Assembly: GCA_903813345.2 (NCBI GenBank)
Contig: CAIIXF020000007.1
Span: forward strand, 14,988,714 to 15,048,713
Source of the DNA: Owenia fusiformis
Lineage: Eukaryota > Annelida > Polychaeta > Sabellida > Oweniidae
Direction: 5' to 3'
DNA: 60,000 nt
In this document: in pieces, positions 24,080 to 36,300 of the stretch
Position numbering within the stretch: position 1 is the stretch's first letter
How the letters are laid out: each line of letters opens with the position of its first letter
Notes under the pieces: generated by a model
Seen by the model: the letters and a program-made list of their open reading frames with translations, nothing else
What the model was told of the DNA's origin: nothing
The model's database searches: none
Position numbers and translations under genes: made by a program

Positions 24080-25192
24080 TATTATCCCACCCTAATCTTT
24101 AATCAGTAAAACGTTAATCTAAATTCAGCAGTTGCATATCAAATCGAAGAGTTGTATACCACGGGTAACTAGAGTATCCGCGTATATTGAGTATGACTGG
24201 TTCTTAGGCTACGAATATGACCTGTTTTGGAAAGTCATGAGAGGCACAGCTGCTTAAAAATGGAAAATAAAGGTTAACTTCTATATTATCCTTTTTGAAA
24301 TTGTGTTTGTTGAATATAGTTTATGCTGTATTTAATAGTAATGTAACAAAAAAATGTTAAACATGAGCTATTTTAGCAATGTAACTGTTCATAATGGAAT
24401 ATCAATCAGAAAGTACAGATTTTTCGCCTTAGAGCCAAATCATTAATATCACAGTAGAAAAAAACAAATCCCAAACCTTTTTATGGCTAACCTGAACAAG
24501 ATCTCCAAATCTCAGTTTATATGATCCCCCGTAGAGTGAGCAAGAGAAGGATTTATCTTTTCCCAGAGGATACGCTTGTGAAATGTCATGGAAACGAGTG
24601 TAACACGGCCCACTGATTGTTTCACAATCGTATTCTCCAATAATGGGGCACCAGTGACATTCGTATTCTCAAAAATTCAAAGATGTATCATATTTGGACA
24701 GAGCAGGCTAAATTATTTAAAATATTCATGACTAATTCGTAGATCTAGCTATATATTATACATAAGATGTGTCATCCTCTTCGGAGTTGCGTTGTGTTAC
24801 ACAAAAACTGATCAAAGATGCTGGAAACTAGGATTTTACGGCTTCAATCTAATATTAATACGTTTTCTCTTGATTAAGGCCCCTTGTGATATGCTTGGCA
24901 TTATAAGTATACCAAGTATCATTCATTGACCAAGTAGGATAAAAAGAAAACGTTCGAAAGTGTTCATAAAAAGCAAGTACTCACCTCGTCTGTTTATAGG
25001 AACAGAAATACGGTCACACTCGTAAGCTTAGAACCGGTCATACTCAATATACGCGGATACTCTAGTATCCCGTGTATACGCTGTCCAGGAGTTGTATATC
25101 GTTCTCAAACGTTGTATACGATAAGTGTTGGTTTTATACCGCAGTTATACAATGCTATTATACAATCATATAAAGCACTTAGGGTGGAATAA
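24080..25192. mobile_element. TIR element of about 1.1 kb carrying candidate exons
   Basis: Inverted ends: TTATTATCCCACCCTAA on the left pairs with AGGGTGGAATAATAT on the right. Deeper inside, AGAGTATCCGCGTATATTG with the following GAGTATGACTGGTTCTTAG (24168-24212) pairs with 25030-25070. The TIRs are about 130-150 bp but interrupted. The interior is about 800 bp. The superfamily is not identified; there is no transposase. Confidence 0.65.
24492..25026 (-). CDS. Candidate two-exon cysteine-rich coding fragment of unknown family
   Basis: Exon A (25026-24985) reads YECDRISVPINRR and ends at CGAG/gtgagt. Exon B (24667-24492) reads on in matching phase 1 as (E)YECHWCPIIGEYDCETIS, continues through GPCYTRFHDISQAYPLGK and KSFSCSLYGGSYKLRFG, and ends at CAG/gttagc in phase 0. 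The peptide has six cysteines in about 73 residues, suggesting a secreted or extracellular domain. A stop lies just upstream of exon A, and both outer exons are missing. Exon A lies partly in the right TIR; the left TIR has a diverged inverted counterpart reading YEYDLFWKVMRG on the + strand. It could be an exon captured by a transposon, a remnant of the element's own gene, or chance. I do not recognise the family. Confidence 0.35.
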
Positions 25193-26860
25193 TATATTAT
25201 TATATCATATCATAATATATTATACGTGTATTATTTCAATATGCTCTCAAATTTTAATGAAATCAGATATTTCGAATATTTATTTCAGTTTGGTCAGGGA
25301 AAATGAAAAACACTTTTGTAATAACAGATCATATTTTATTTCCTTTCCAGAGGAATGAATCATTTAGGCTGCACTGATATTTAGTAAATATTCTGTATAT
25401 AAACTTTTTTAGCGAGGTATCATTTTTTGCTTTCCTGAGTTGAAACTTTTGCAATTGTTATAGTTCAGATATATGAGCAACGATGTATCTTCAATTTATA
25501 AAGCATTTTACAAAATGTGGAATGTCATGAGATACCACTAAATAACGTAGCAATTTTCATAACCTTTCCATAGACGACTTTCTAAATATACTTGTCTTTC
25601 TGGATATAATACCGCAATGTACAGTACTAGTTGTTTATCTTTGTTTATCTTTGTTGAAACATGTATTCATCTCCTTTTTACGTTGCATTAAACATAATAC
25701 TAGTTCCATACAATGAAGCCCCATCATTTTGTAATTTCTTATTTATTTATTTATTTATTTATTTGCACATGATTTTACAGCAATGACACGTGGGTCCTGA
25801 GGTAGTGCGGCATATCACATGAAGAAATGAGACGTCATGGTTTATCATGATGCATATGTATAGTACATATTGAAACATTAAATTAAAGTTAAACCAATAT
25901 ATTGTAAAAACATCAATCATACATCTTATTTCGTAATGGGGATATGAAAACCATTTTACTCGCACGAAAACATATATTGTATGCATAGAATGCATAGAAA
26001 TTTTAAATGGTACACGATTGAGACTTTTTGTAATCGATCAAAATAACAAATGGTTTTTGCGGACGTTTCACCAATCTAATTATTGTATACGTATCTTTAT
26101 CAATTAAAACAAACTAGATTTAGAACATTATAATTCTGTTCTTTCTATTATCAAGTTATTTCAATTGCCATACGTATTTGCACGTGACGATAATGATTTA
26201 ATTTTCATTGGTAAAGATTTTATGTTTTAATTACAGATTTTTATTATTATTAATCAATATGTAGTGATCCCAAATCACCTATGCAAAAATTCAGACATCC
26301 ACCACACATTATACTTAATATACATCTAGCTCTTCCACTATCGCTTTAAATTAAAATCAATCATAGTCTAAACGGAGAAAAAATAATATTTAATAGAGAT
26401 GGAGGTCGTTTAGGTTAACTAATTTCTTGTTTTAAATCCATCACCGCAAATTTTCTTCACCGCAACCAGCGTCCAGTTTAATTGAAAGTTTAAAGGGATC
26501 ATAACCAAGGAGATAAAATCTTCAATGGGCTATCAATAAATTGTAGTTTATGTGTTCTCCGGTCCACATTTGATAAAGGACTTGTGCTTGGTCAGACACA
26601 AATGGCTCCAAATCTATTTACGTATACAAATAAAAAAGAGTAGATAAAAAGTGACAAGTTCGAAATAGAATCGAAACTTATACGCAAAAAATCAAAATGC
26701 ATTTCAGCACTTTTGACATTTTGACAATCTAATGAGATGAACTTGTGCTTTGGGGACTTTTGGAATGCATTTTTATGATTGTATCGCATATATCGTCTAG
26801 TCTAATTGGTTAATATCATTCTGAGTTTTTCAAGTGTGCTCATATTGAAAATTAAAGGAT
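25193..26860. other. Gene-poor AT-rich region with a TATT microsatellite
   Basis: A (TATT)n microsatellite occupies about 25738-25764. No supported gene. Confidence 0.45.
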
Positions 26861-27166
26861 TTAAGCCCATAATTCAATAAGCAGTTTCTGACAAATCAAC
26901 CACCATATGCAAGGTTTTAAGTCTGTAACATAGTCACGTACGTATAAAAGTTTGCCATAACATGAGTATTCTAAGAAAAATTGCCTGGCCTCAACGGATC
27001 TTAAAGCATTGATAATTTGCAGTCTCCATGACCTCTTCGACGGAAGATATTCAGATTCTAGCGCATTTTTAACCAGATTTTCAATTCCTAGAATTTTGGT
27101 CTTCAAGAAAATGCGCTGGATAGGAGAGAAAATATCGGTTTGGTTGTCATAAGTGACATGAAACAT
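26861..27166 (-). pseudogene. LINE ORF2 fragment (post-RT region)
   Basis: A 101-codon open stretch with the phrases RSWRLQIINALRSVEARQ, FLEYSCYGKLLYVRDYV and KPCIWWLICQK. An 88-bp block of it is nearly identical to part of the fragment at 28090-28432, where a decayed LINE-type zinc knuckle follows. It therefore belongs to the region between the RT domain and the C-terminal zinc knuckle of a non-LTR retrotransposon ORF2. No RT catalytic motif is present and both ends are broken. Confidence 0.6.
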
Positions 27167-28073
27167 CTTTACTAACTGTGTGTATTTGATGGCATATTTG
27201 AATTCCTTGTGTAATGTTCTAACAACTTTGATTTGTACAGTTATTTACCTTTCTATTCTAACTTACACTTAAGAAACATAACATTTACTAGCATGTGGCT
27301 CTGCGGCTGCGTGCTGCAGAAAAACCGAGTGTATTATTTGTACAATAATGTTATCGTATGTACATGCTGGTTGCCAAAATGTGGCTCTGTGGCTGCGTCG
27401 CCGCTGGAAAATATACAAAAATGTTAATAATGGACAATTGATTAGCTTACTCGATAATGTAGTAATAACAAATCTCATTTTCAAAATTAAAAAATTTCCG
27501 ACCACCTGTAAAACCTTTTCTATCTTTAGCATCACACACTCATTAATGCCCATTATTATTCTGTTGAGAACATGATGCTAAAAATCTTTGAAATCCTCAA
27601 CAATTGAGGTTAAAGGAAAAAGGTTTGTCCGAAAAATTTTCATTACATTTTAAAGACATTTACTTAGTTTATCTCGCCGCTTAGAGCCGAAGTGATCTTA
27701 TTCACGAATACATACACCGTTCACTCAGTAATACTGCATTCACAATTACCGTTCTATTTTCATAACGTTAAACGACCAAATAGAAATCATTTTCTTGCTA
27801 ATTCGTACTACGTGACTCAAACGCAATAAAATACATTTATTCAATTTTCATCGATTTTCAAGTTTTCCGAAAAATATCACAATTTAATGTTTAATCACAA
27901 TACACATGTCAACAAGATCATAGTGTTAGGCTTATACAAATTGAAATACTTAGAAGATCAAGGAATTAAGTGACTCTTGCTATATATGTCTCGCATGTAT
28001 TCTGGCCCAACTATTTTCTACAAACACACGTCCTGCCATCTATTTTTCCATAGGTACAGAAAATAGCCATGGA
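27167..28073. other. Stretch between two LINE fragments
   Basis: Two related phrases (ATGTGGCTCTGCGGCTGCGT and ATGTGGCTCTGTGGCTGCGT) lie about 85 bp apart near 27290 and 27380, a small direct repeat. Nothing else is supported. Confidence 0.4.
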
Positions 28074-28448
28074 GGATTGGCTCCCAGGGTTCAACTCGAT
28101 ATTCTTCCATATATGGAGATGTCGTGATAACAAAATTCGAATTCAAAGAGCCGTCATTTTCACTTCAAAATTGAATCTGTATGGCTCATACATAGGGCAT
28201 CTTAATATAAAGTGTTCAATTGTTTCAGTTTAAAAAAGGTTACACAATATGCATCATCTTGAACCATTGAAGTTGTTCGTATTTAATGCATGGGAGTTAC
28301 ATACCAAAGGAATCATAGTTTTACACTGGCTTTGATATTTGGGATATTTCTGACAAATCAACCACCATATGCAAGGTTTTAAGTCTGTGACATAGTCACG
28401 TAGGTATAAAAGTTTGCCATAACATGAGCAATCCCTGGGAGCCAATCC
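28074..28448 (-). pseudogene. Decayed LINE ORF2 3' fragment between 16-bp inverted repeats
   Basis: Reading leftwards from 28430, SCYGKLLYLRDYVTDLKP matches the fragment at 26.9 kb. It is followed by a broken zinc knuckle: CILCN, a stop, then TETIEHFILRC (CX2C...HX4C). At least two in-frame stops are present. The fragment is bracketed by a perfect inverted pair: GGATTGGCTCCCAGGG at 28074-28089 and its complement at 28433-28448. The right arm begins two bases after homology with the 26.9 kb copy ends. Confidence 0.65.
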
Positions 28449-29639
28449 CCCTTGGGAAACAGTTATCATACTACAGTACATTCCGATTGGTCAACACGTA
28501 AATATATACTCCTCAAAAAAGTTAAATTAGGTCATTTCCTCATAGGTTTACATGTTAAAACCTATGTATCTTTGAACTCTATTTTCCAAGCTAGAAACAA
28601 AAGAAAAACTGATAATGTAAAATGATATGTATCTAGACTCGATTCTCTATATTTTAGGAAATTTTCAATTTAATCTCTCTATTACAAAAGGTCACAGTTG
28701 AGGACTGTCAAAGTTGAGGAATTTAAAAAAATTTCAACCCATGTTAACCAATGGGAAATGGTGGGTTAGGGACAAATTAGATTTTTAGATATCTATTTAG
28801 TAAAACATTTATTACAAATAATTTTCGAATAGACAATTGAATTGTTTTACTTCCTGCATGCTTAGTGTAATGCTTACTTTGTGAGAATTTCCGATATAGA
28901 GCATCAAAGTATTTTTGACAACTCATTTTTTACCTCCTGTGTATTACTTCAATGGGAGGTTTATTGAGAAATAATTTTGACTTTTGAAACTCATAACTTT
29001 GTAAAACCCGTAGAAACACTTTTTTGTTGTTCACAAGTTAGCAAATTCAATTGTCTATTTAAATTCTATTTTTGAGAGCAAATGTATGGATGGATATTTT
29101 CTCACATGACTTTTGGCAACTCAACCATTTCCAATTGGTTTACATGGGTTCTACTATTTTTTGATTCATCAAACTTGACATCAATTTTTGACCTATTGTA
29201 ATGGAGAAATTAAATTGAAAATTTTGTGAAATATAGAGAGTAGAGTCAAGGTACATATCCATTTATATCAGTTTTTCTTTCATTTCGGGCTTAGAAAATA
29301 GAGTTCAAACGTGTTCCAAAAGTAACAGGACTGGTGCTGGTATGTAGTTAAATATGCACCAATCGTCTTCAAAAATTTACATAATGTATTTTCACGTATT
29401 GTAATTAAAATTGCAAAGTTTCTCAAAAATTATGAAACTCGGGTAGAGTTATGGTTGCTATGGTAACATGACATCACAATACTCGGGCCGACATTCCACG
29501 CAGAAAATTACAGAGATTTTAAAGTTTTGTACATCCCATATCAAGTTGAAATGCAACAACAGGTCGGAATTACATTTGCTTTACATCATTTGATATTTTT
29601 ATTCATCCTCTACTTTCACAAGTACAGGAGTATAGCAAT

Positions 29640-29910
29640 CTTTATCCTATGCCAAGTAGAGTTTTAGGGAGATAAGTTAGTAAGATATATCCCGTATCCT
29701 GATTTTGAGGTTTCCATATCCTGAACCTCCATATCTCCCGCTCCAGGGCATATCATGCCGCTTCGAAAAAAATTGAAAAAATAAGAAAAATTGAAAAAAA
29801 GAGAAAATGTGAAAAAATTGAAAAAAATAAAAAAAAATTGAAAAAATTAAAAATGTGAAAAAATATTGAAAAAAATTGAAAGAAAAAACTCTGCTTGGTA
29901 TAGGATAAAG
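29640..29910. repeat. A-rich low-complexity tract flanked by an inverted repeat
   Basis: ATTGAAAAAA-type repeats fill about 29763-29887. They are flanked by an inverted pair: CTTTATCCTATGCCAAG (about 29640) and its imperfect complement CTTGGTATAGGATAAAG (29894-29910). The right arm overlaps the LINE target site. Confidence 0.65.
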
Positions 29911-29919
29911 CAGTTATGT

Positions 29920-31801
29920 TATGACCCCTAAACTAAAAATCAAAGGCTGCCCCAACGCTTTACAATTTGCCTATCAAGAGGGAAGTAGTAGTCAGTTCGC
30001 ACTCTTCGCTCTCAAAGAGATCATACTTCACTACAAGGAACGTGACTCTATGGTATTTTCGGCATTTCTTGACAATCGCAAATGTTTTGATTTATTGTGG
30101 AGGAAAGGGTTATTTCAGAAAATATTCTCACTCGGTATCAATGGAGTAACATGGAGGCTAATCGTAGAAAGTTATACTAATACCACTGCACGTGTATTAT
30201 ACAATGGCTCATTTTCCCGGGAATTTAGTATTTATCAGGGAGTTGGACAGGGAAGAGTGACAAGTTCGATTTATTTTTTGATCTATATTGACGCACTCAT
30301 AACTGAGCTTAAGGAAGCGCATTCAGGTCTTAAGATAGGTTCGTATGATATTCCGTGTATTTTGGTGGCAGACGATACTACTCTTCTAGCTTCCTCTGCG
30401 CATAATTTGCAAGTTCTGTTAGACATTGTATTTCGCTACAGTTCAAAATGGCGTATGGTTTACCACGCTGGTGATAACACTAAAAGCTCAATTTTGACAT
30501 TTAATGAAACAAAGCAACAGTTTTTTCGAAGCAGAGGTAGTCGTCAGTGGCTACTAGGGACTGATACAGTACCTGAAACTCAAAGCACAAACTATGTAGG
30601 TAACCTTATCACTACTAACTTTGAAACCGAAAATCTGGTTAACAACTCGAAAAAGAAAATGTACTCAAAATTTTATTCGATCAAAAACACCTTGCGTTTA
30701 CATAAATTTGGCGCTAATCCACTTGTGTTCATTAGACTATGGTATTCTATTATATTACCTACTGCATTATATGGTTGTGAGTTATGGTACAACTTGTCAC
30801 CGCATGATGAAGATATACTGAACACTGCTCAAAAACATATATTCAAAGTAGTTCAAGGTTTTGAAGCGAGAACGGCATCAGACGTTGTTCTGGCCACTCT
30901 TGGTGCAATATCTGTATCGAGCTTCATTGAGAAATTGAAATTAAACTTTTTGTCAAGATTATGTCGATGCACTCATGAAGTTACAAAATACATATTCCTG
31001 TTTAGATTCTCGTCCCTACTCACAAACCCGGGAAACAATCACTTTGGTTTTGCTAAAGACGTCATGAGCATTGACTGTGATATTGCACGGAGTGTTGCAG
31101 AAACCTTCTTGCTTACCGGCTCAATTATGAAAACAGTTTTGTTTAAAAAAGCATCGCATTTCCAAATTTTCAACAGAGAGGAAAATAAGTGGCTTTCAAG
31201 AATGGAAGCCAATGATAATCTGCATATTTTTAGGAACATTCACTGTAAACTAGAACCAAGCTTCGCCTGGGTCGTTGGAAAACGATACCCATCATATCTA
31301 TGGCAATTAGCCAAACTGGTGCAGCTTTCTGCAATGCCTTCATATAAGACATTCACATGTAAGAAATGCAACTCATTGTGTAATTGTATAATATTTCATT
31401 TTCTGCATTGCAATCAATTTTTATCTGAGAGAGACGCATTTTTTGAGCGACTCATTGATATCTTACCAGTTCAAGACAGTGTTATGCTTTTCAATTTTGA
31501 TGATGATATTTTCTTACAGACTGTTCTGGGTAGCAGAATAGATTTTGATGTAGCCAATGACACCATTTATGAAATGTTCGTTATCGAATGTGCAAATACA
31601 TTTTACAATATAAATATGTATTTCAAATAGGTACGCTTGAATTGTAATGATAAAATGTATTTAGAGTCATTTAACTTGTAAATATGTAAATATTAATTAC
31701 CCCTTACTCTTCTGTAATATATGTTTGTAATGTGATATGCATGTATAAATTGTTTTGCTCTCCAATAAAACGGAGGAAATAAAGAAACATAAACATAAAC
31801 A
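29920..31801 (+). mobile_element. 5'-truncated non-LTR retrotransposon (LINE) with perfect TSD
   Basis: The insert is flanked by a perfect 21-bp direct repeat (29899-29919 and 31802-31822). It is truncated at the 5' end inside the RT domain and ends in a short AAACAT repeat tail after an AATAAA-like stretch (31763-31801). The intact duplication and intact ORF indicate a recent insertion into the surrounding TIR element. Confidence 0.92.
29921..31630 (+). CDS. LINE ORF2 reverse transcriptase, N-terminally truncated
   Basis: 569 codons, no internal stop. RT motifs: FLDNRKCFDLLW (motif A, about 49-60), YQGVGQGRV (motif B, 105-113), LVADDTTLL (motif C, 148-156, with VADD in place of the usual YADD). 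A C-terminal zinc knuckle (CKKCNSLC ... HFLHC) lies at 480-497, as in many LINE ORF2 proteins. The endonuclease and the first RT blocks are missing because of 5' truncation. The ATG lies one base inside the insertion boundary, so it is a chance start, not the native one. The clade is not assigned. Confidence 0.9.
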   Translation: MTPKLKIKGCPNALQFAYQEGSSSQFALFALKEIILHYKERDSMVFSAFLDNRKCFDLLWRKGLFQKIFSLGINGVTWRLIVESYTNTTARVLYNGSFSREFSIYQGVGQGRVTSSIYFLIYIDALITELKEAHSGLKIGSYDIPCILVADDTTLLASSAHNLQVLLDIVFRYSSKWRMVYHAGDNTKSSILTFNETKQQFFRSRGSRQWLLGTDTVPETQSTNYVGNLITTNFETENLVNNSKKKMYSKFYSIKNTLRLHKFGANPLVFIRLWYSIILPTALYGCELWYNLSPHDEDILNTAQKHIFKVVQGFEARTASDVVLATLGAISVSSFIEKLKLNFLSRLCRCTHEVTKYIFLFRFSSLLTNPGNNHFGFAKDVMSIDCDIARSVAETFLLTGSIMKTVLFKKASHFQIFNREENKWLSRMEANDNLHIFRNIHCKLEPSFAWVVGKRYPSYLWQLAKLVQLSAMPSYKTFTCKKCNSLCNCIIFHFLHCNQFLSERDAFFERLIDILPVQDSVMLFNFDDDIFLQTVLGSRIDFDVANDTIYEMFVIECANTFYNINMYFK

Positions 31802-33369
31802 TATAGGATAAAGCAGTTATGTAAGGTCGGTTTGGGTATTGGGTTCATCCCTCGTGAGATATGCACATATACCCTCGGTCCCTACGGTCCCTCAGTAAGA
31901 TATGCATATCTCCCTCTGGATAAACCCCATATCCAAAACCTCCCAGTACATAACCCTTAAGTATGCATGACTTAAACATACGAGTGAATCTATTTAAGGA
32001 CATGTCATGCATGGTTGATTGGACAACTGGAAGGCGATCATTCTCATCTTTAAAGTCTTACCATGTCTCACCGCGCTGATTAGCATTTTATTATCCATAT
32101 ATTTAAGGCAGAATCTGATCTATAAGGAGTGACAACATGTATAATTGACCTACCAATCTATTCCTTACAATATCAAATACAATGTCTCCCAAAAGATTCA
32201 CAATATGTTATAAACTGGTGAAGTTATTAATGATTCAAAGTGCAAAAATGAGTGAAAATGTTTAAATTCTCCCAAATAATAAGAATGGTAAAAATTCTTA
32301 TAGAAAAATAATACATTATTGTAAAGATCTTTAGTTTTCCTGGAATAAAGTATGCACTTTTGTGATTTTTAGAAATAGACGTAACAAGGAATGACATGAG
32401 ACAAAAATAATCTAAAATTGAAACAATTTTTTGTTTAGCCTGCTCGCTATATCTGATTCTCTCTTTAAGTAAAAATTAGACATTGCACGATCAGACGAGT
32501 ATGGTGCATGGTCTTAGACCTCAAGATCTAGCTCCTCTATATAGCTGCAATGGTCTTTAATGCTGACTGAGTTATTGCAACATCATTAAAACAAAGCAAC
32601 TAATAAAACAAACAAAACATGTTGTATTTTAACAGGTGAATTAGATACTTTCTTCAGTAATACAAAAATGTTAGATATCACATTTTGATGAAAGGTTGCC
32701 CCCGGGTATTGTGATGTCATGTTACAATAGTAACCATAACTCTACCTGCATTATATCATTTTTTCTGAAACTTTAGCTGAAATTTTAGTTGCAATACTTC
32801 AAAGTACAATTTGCAGAATCGACAAAACGCCAGCACCAGTCCTGTTACTTTTGGAACACATGGGGTTTAACATACATGTAAACCTATGAGGAAAAAGACT
32901 GATCCTTAACTTTTTTTAGCAGTATATATTAACCAGCTTTGCAATGCAGAACTTTGCAGATTTAGCACTAGTATTTCAAGCGAAAAACAAAAACATTACT
33001 AAATCTGATGTTTGTAAACAAGTGGAAGGTATACGATTTGATATTCTATAGTAGAAAGTACAAATATCAGTGATAAAGTGATTGCAATGCGCAATAAGCG
33101 CTAAATGTTTGCTAAATTAGAGTTTAAGAGTTTATGAAATTGATTAGCGCTGTCAAGAACGTATAGTAGTATGCCAATTATGACCATTATCATAGACAAA
33201 TCCCATCTATTTGTACACACAAAGAGGTGAATCAATTACGTGGTATTTGTAAAAACATTTCCATTGAATATATATTAATCTATTTTTTTCAATTGGCATC
33301 TTATTAAGTGGGCACATGGGTGTCACATTAGAATGAAGCAATAAGCCTGAGTTAAATGAAAGAGCTACA

Positions 33370-36300
33370 GGCACGTACCACACTTGTTATACAAGTGCTT
33401 TTAATTTTAGTTTACTGTAACAATATTAAATATATAGGGATGTACATGTAACATGTACCACACTTGTTATACAAGTGCTTTTAACTTTAGTTTACTGTAA
33501 CAATATTTAATATATAGGAATGTACATGTAACATGTACCACACTTGTTATACAAGTGCTTTTAACTTTAGTTTACTGTAACAATATTTAATATATAGAAA
33601 TGTACATGTAACATGTACCACACTTGTTATACAAGTGCTTTTAATTTTAGTTTACTGTAACGATATTTAATATATAGGAATGTACATGTACCACGCTTGT
33701 TATATTACAAGTACTTTAGTTTCTAATTTAGTTTATTTTAAAATATCTAATGCATAGGAATGTACATGTAACATGTACCGCACTTATTATATTACAAGTA
33801 CTTTAGGTTCTAGTTTAGTTTGTTCCACAATGTTAAATACAAATATATAGGAATATACACGTAACATGTACCGCACTTGTTACATTACATGTACTTTAAG
33901 TTCTAGTTTAGTTTATTTCAATGCAATATGTACCACGCTTGTTATATTACAAGTACTTTAGTTTCTAATTTAGTTTATTTCAAAATATCTAATGCATAGG
34001 AATGTACATGTAACACGTGCCGCACTTGTTATATTACAAGTACTTTAGGTTCTAGTTTAGTTTGTTCCACAATGTTAAATACAAATATATAGGAATATAC
34101 ATTTATATAACATGTACCTCACTTGTTACATTACAAGTACTTAAGTTCTAGTTTAGTTTATTCCACAATATTTGATACAAACATATTGGAATATACATGT
34201 AACATGTACCGCACTTGTTACATTACAAGTACTTTAGTTTCTAGTTTAGTTTATTTCACAATATCTAATACAAATATATAGGAATATACATGTAACATGT
34301 ACCGCACTTGTTACATTACAAGTACTTTAGTTTCTAGTTTAGCTTATTTCACAATATTTAATGCAAACATATTGGAATATATATGTAACATGTACGCACT
34401 TGTTACATTACAAGTACTTTAGGTTCTAGTTTAGTTTATTACACACTATTCAATACAAACATATAAGAATATACGTGTAACATGTACCGTACTTGTTACA
34501 GTACACGTACTTTAGTTTCTAGTTTAGTTTATTACACAATATTCATACAAACATATAAGAATATACGTGTAACATGTACCGTACTTGTTACAGTACACGT
34601 ATACTTTAGTTTCTAGTTTAGTTTATTTCACAACATTTAATACAAACATATAGGAATATACATGTAACATGTACCGCACTTGTTACATTACACGTACATT
34701 CGTTTCTAGTTTAGTTTATTTACAATATTTAAAACAAACATATTGGAATATACATGTAACATGTACCGCATTTGTTACATTACAAGTACTTTAGTTTCTA
34801 GATATAGTTTAGTTTATTTACAATATTCAATACAAACATATAAGAATATACATGTAACATGTACCGCACTTGTTACATTACAAGTACTTTAGTTTCTAGT
34901 TGAGTTTATCACAATATTTAATACAAACATATGGGAATATACATGTAACATGTACCGCACTTGTTACATTATAAGAACTTTAGTTTCTAGTTTAGTTTAT
35001 TTACAATATTTAATACAAACATATAGGAATATACATGTAACATGTACCACACTTGTTACATTACAAGTACATTCGTTTCTAGTTAGTTTATTTCACAACA
35101 TTTAATACAAACATATAGGAATATACGTGTCACATGTACCGCACTTGTTACATTTCAAATACTTTAGTTTCTAGTTTAGTCTATTTACAATATTTAATAC
35201 AAACATTTTGAAATATACATGTGACATCTACCACACTTGTTACATTACAAGTACTTTAGTTTCTAGTTTAGTTTATTTACAATATTTAATACAAACATAT
35301 GGGAATATACAGTACATGTAGCATGTACCGCACTTGTTACATTACAAGTACTTTAGTTTCTAGTTTAGCTTATTTCACAATATACAATACAAACATATAA
35401 GAATATACATGTAAAATGTACCGCACTTGTTACATTACAAGTACTGTAGTTTCTAGTTAAGTTTATTTACAATATTTAATACAAACATATTGGAATATAC
35501 ATGTAATATGTACCGCACTTGTTACATTACAAGTACTTTAGGTTCTAGTTTAGCTTATTTCACAATATTTAATGCAAACATATTGGAATATATATGTAAC
35601 ATGTACGCACTTGTTACATTACAAGTACTTTAGTTTCTAGTTTAGTTTATTTCACAACATGTAATACAAACATATAGGAATATACATGTAACATGTACCG
35701 CACTTGTTACATTACAAGTACTTTAGTTTCTAGTTTAGTTTATTTCACAATATTTAAAACAAACATATAGGAATATACATGTAACATGTACCGCACTTGT
35801 TACATTACAAGTACTTTCGTTTCTAGTTTAGTTTATTTACAATATTTAATACAAACATATTGGAATATACATGTAATATGTACCGCACTTGTTACATTAC
35901 AAATTCTTTAGGTTCTAGTTTAGCTTATTTCACAATATTTAATGCAAACATATTGGAATATATATGTAACATGTACGCACTTGTTACATTACAAGTACTT
36001 TAGTTTCTAGTTTAGTTTATTTCACAATAATTAATACAAACATAGAGGAATATATATGTAACATGTACGCACTTGTTACATTACAAGTACTTTAGTTTCT
36101 AGTTTAGTTTATTTCACAATAATTAATACAAACATAGAGGAATATACATGTAACATGCACCGCACTTGTAACATTACAAGTTCTTTAGTTTCTAGTTTAG
36201 TCTATTTACAATATTTAATACAAACATTTTGAAATATACATGTGACATCTACCACACTTGTTACATTACAAGTACTTTAGTTTCTAGTTTAGTTTATTTA

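Larger units (their letters stand above)
28509..32922. mobile_element. TA-flanked TIR element, about 4.4 kb including a nested LINE
   Basis: The termini are inverted: TACTCCTCAAAAAAGTTAA (28507 on) and the complement of TTAACTTTTTTTAGCAGTA (to 32924), each bordered by TA. The left TIR continues with CATAGGTTTACATG; the right TIR holds its complement. The phrase GTTCCAAAAGTAACAGGACT (29310) recurs inverted at about 32850. The left part, 28570-29310, is itself a long imperfect hairpin related to the element at 43645-44514. The LINE at 29920-31801 is inserted in the middle. TA flanks suggest the Tc1/mariner superfamily, but no transposase is left. Confidence 0.65.

Noticed and set aside
27233-27575. 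Overlapping ORFs on both strands around 27.2-27.6 kb
   Set aside because: No family features or splice context. The region holds only a small direct repeat.
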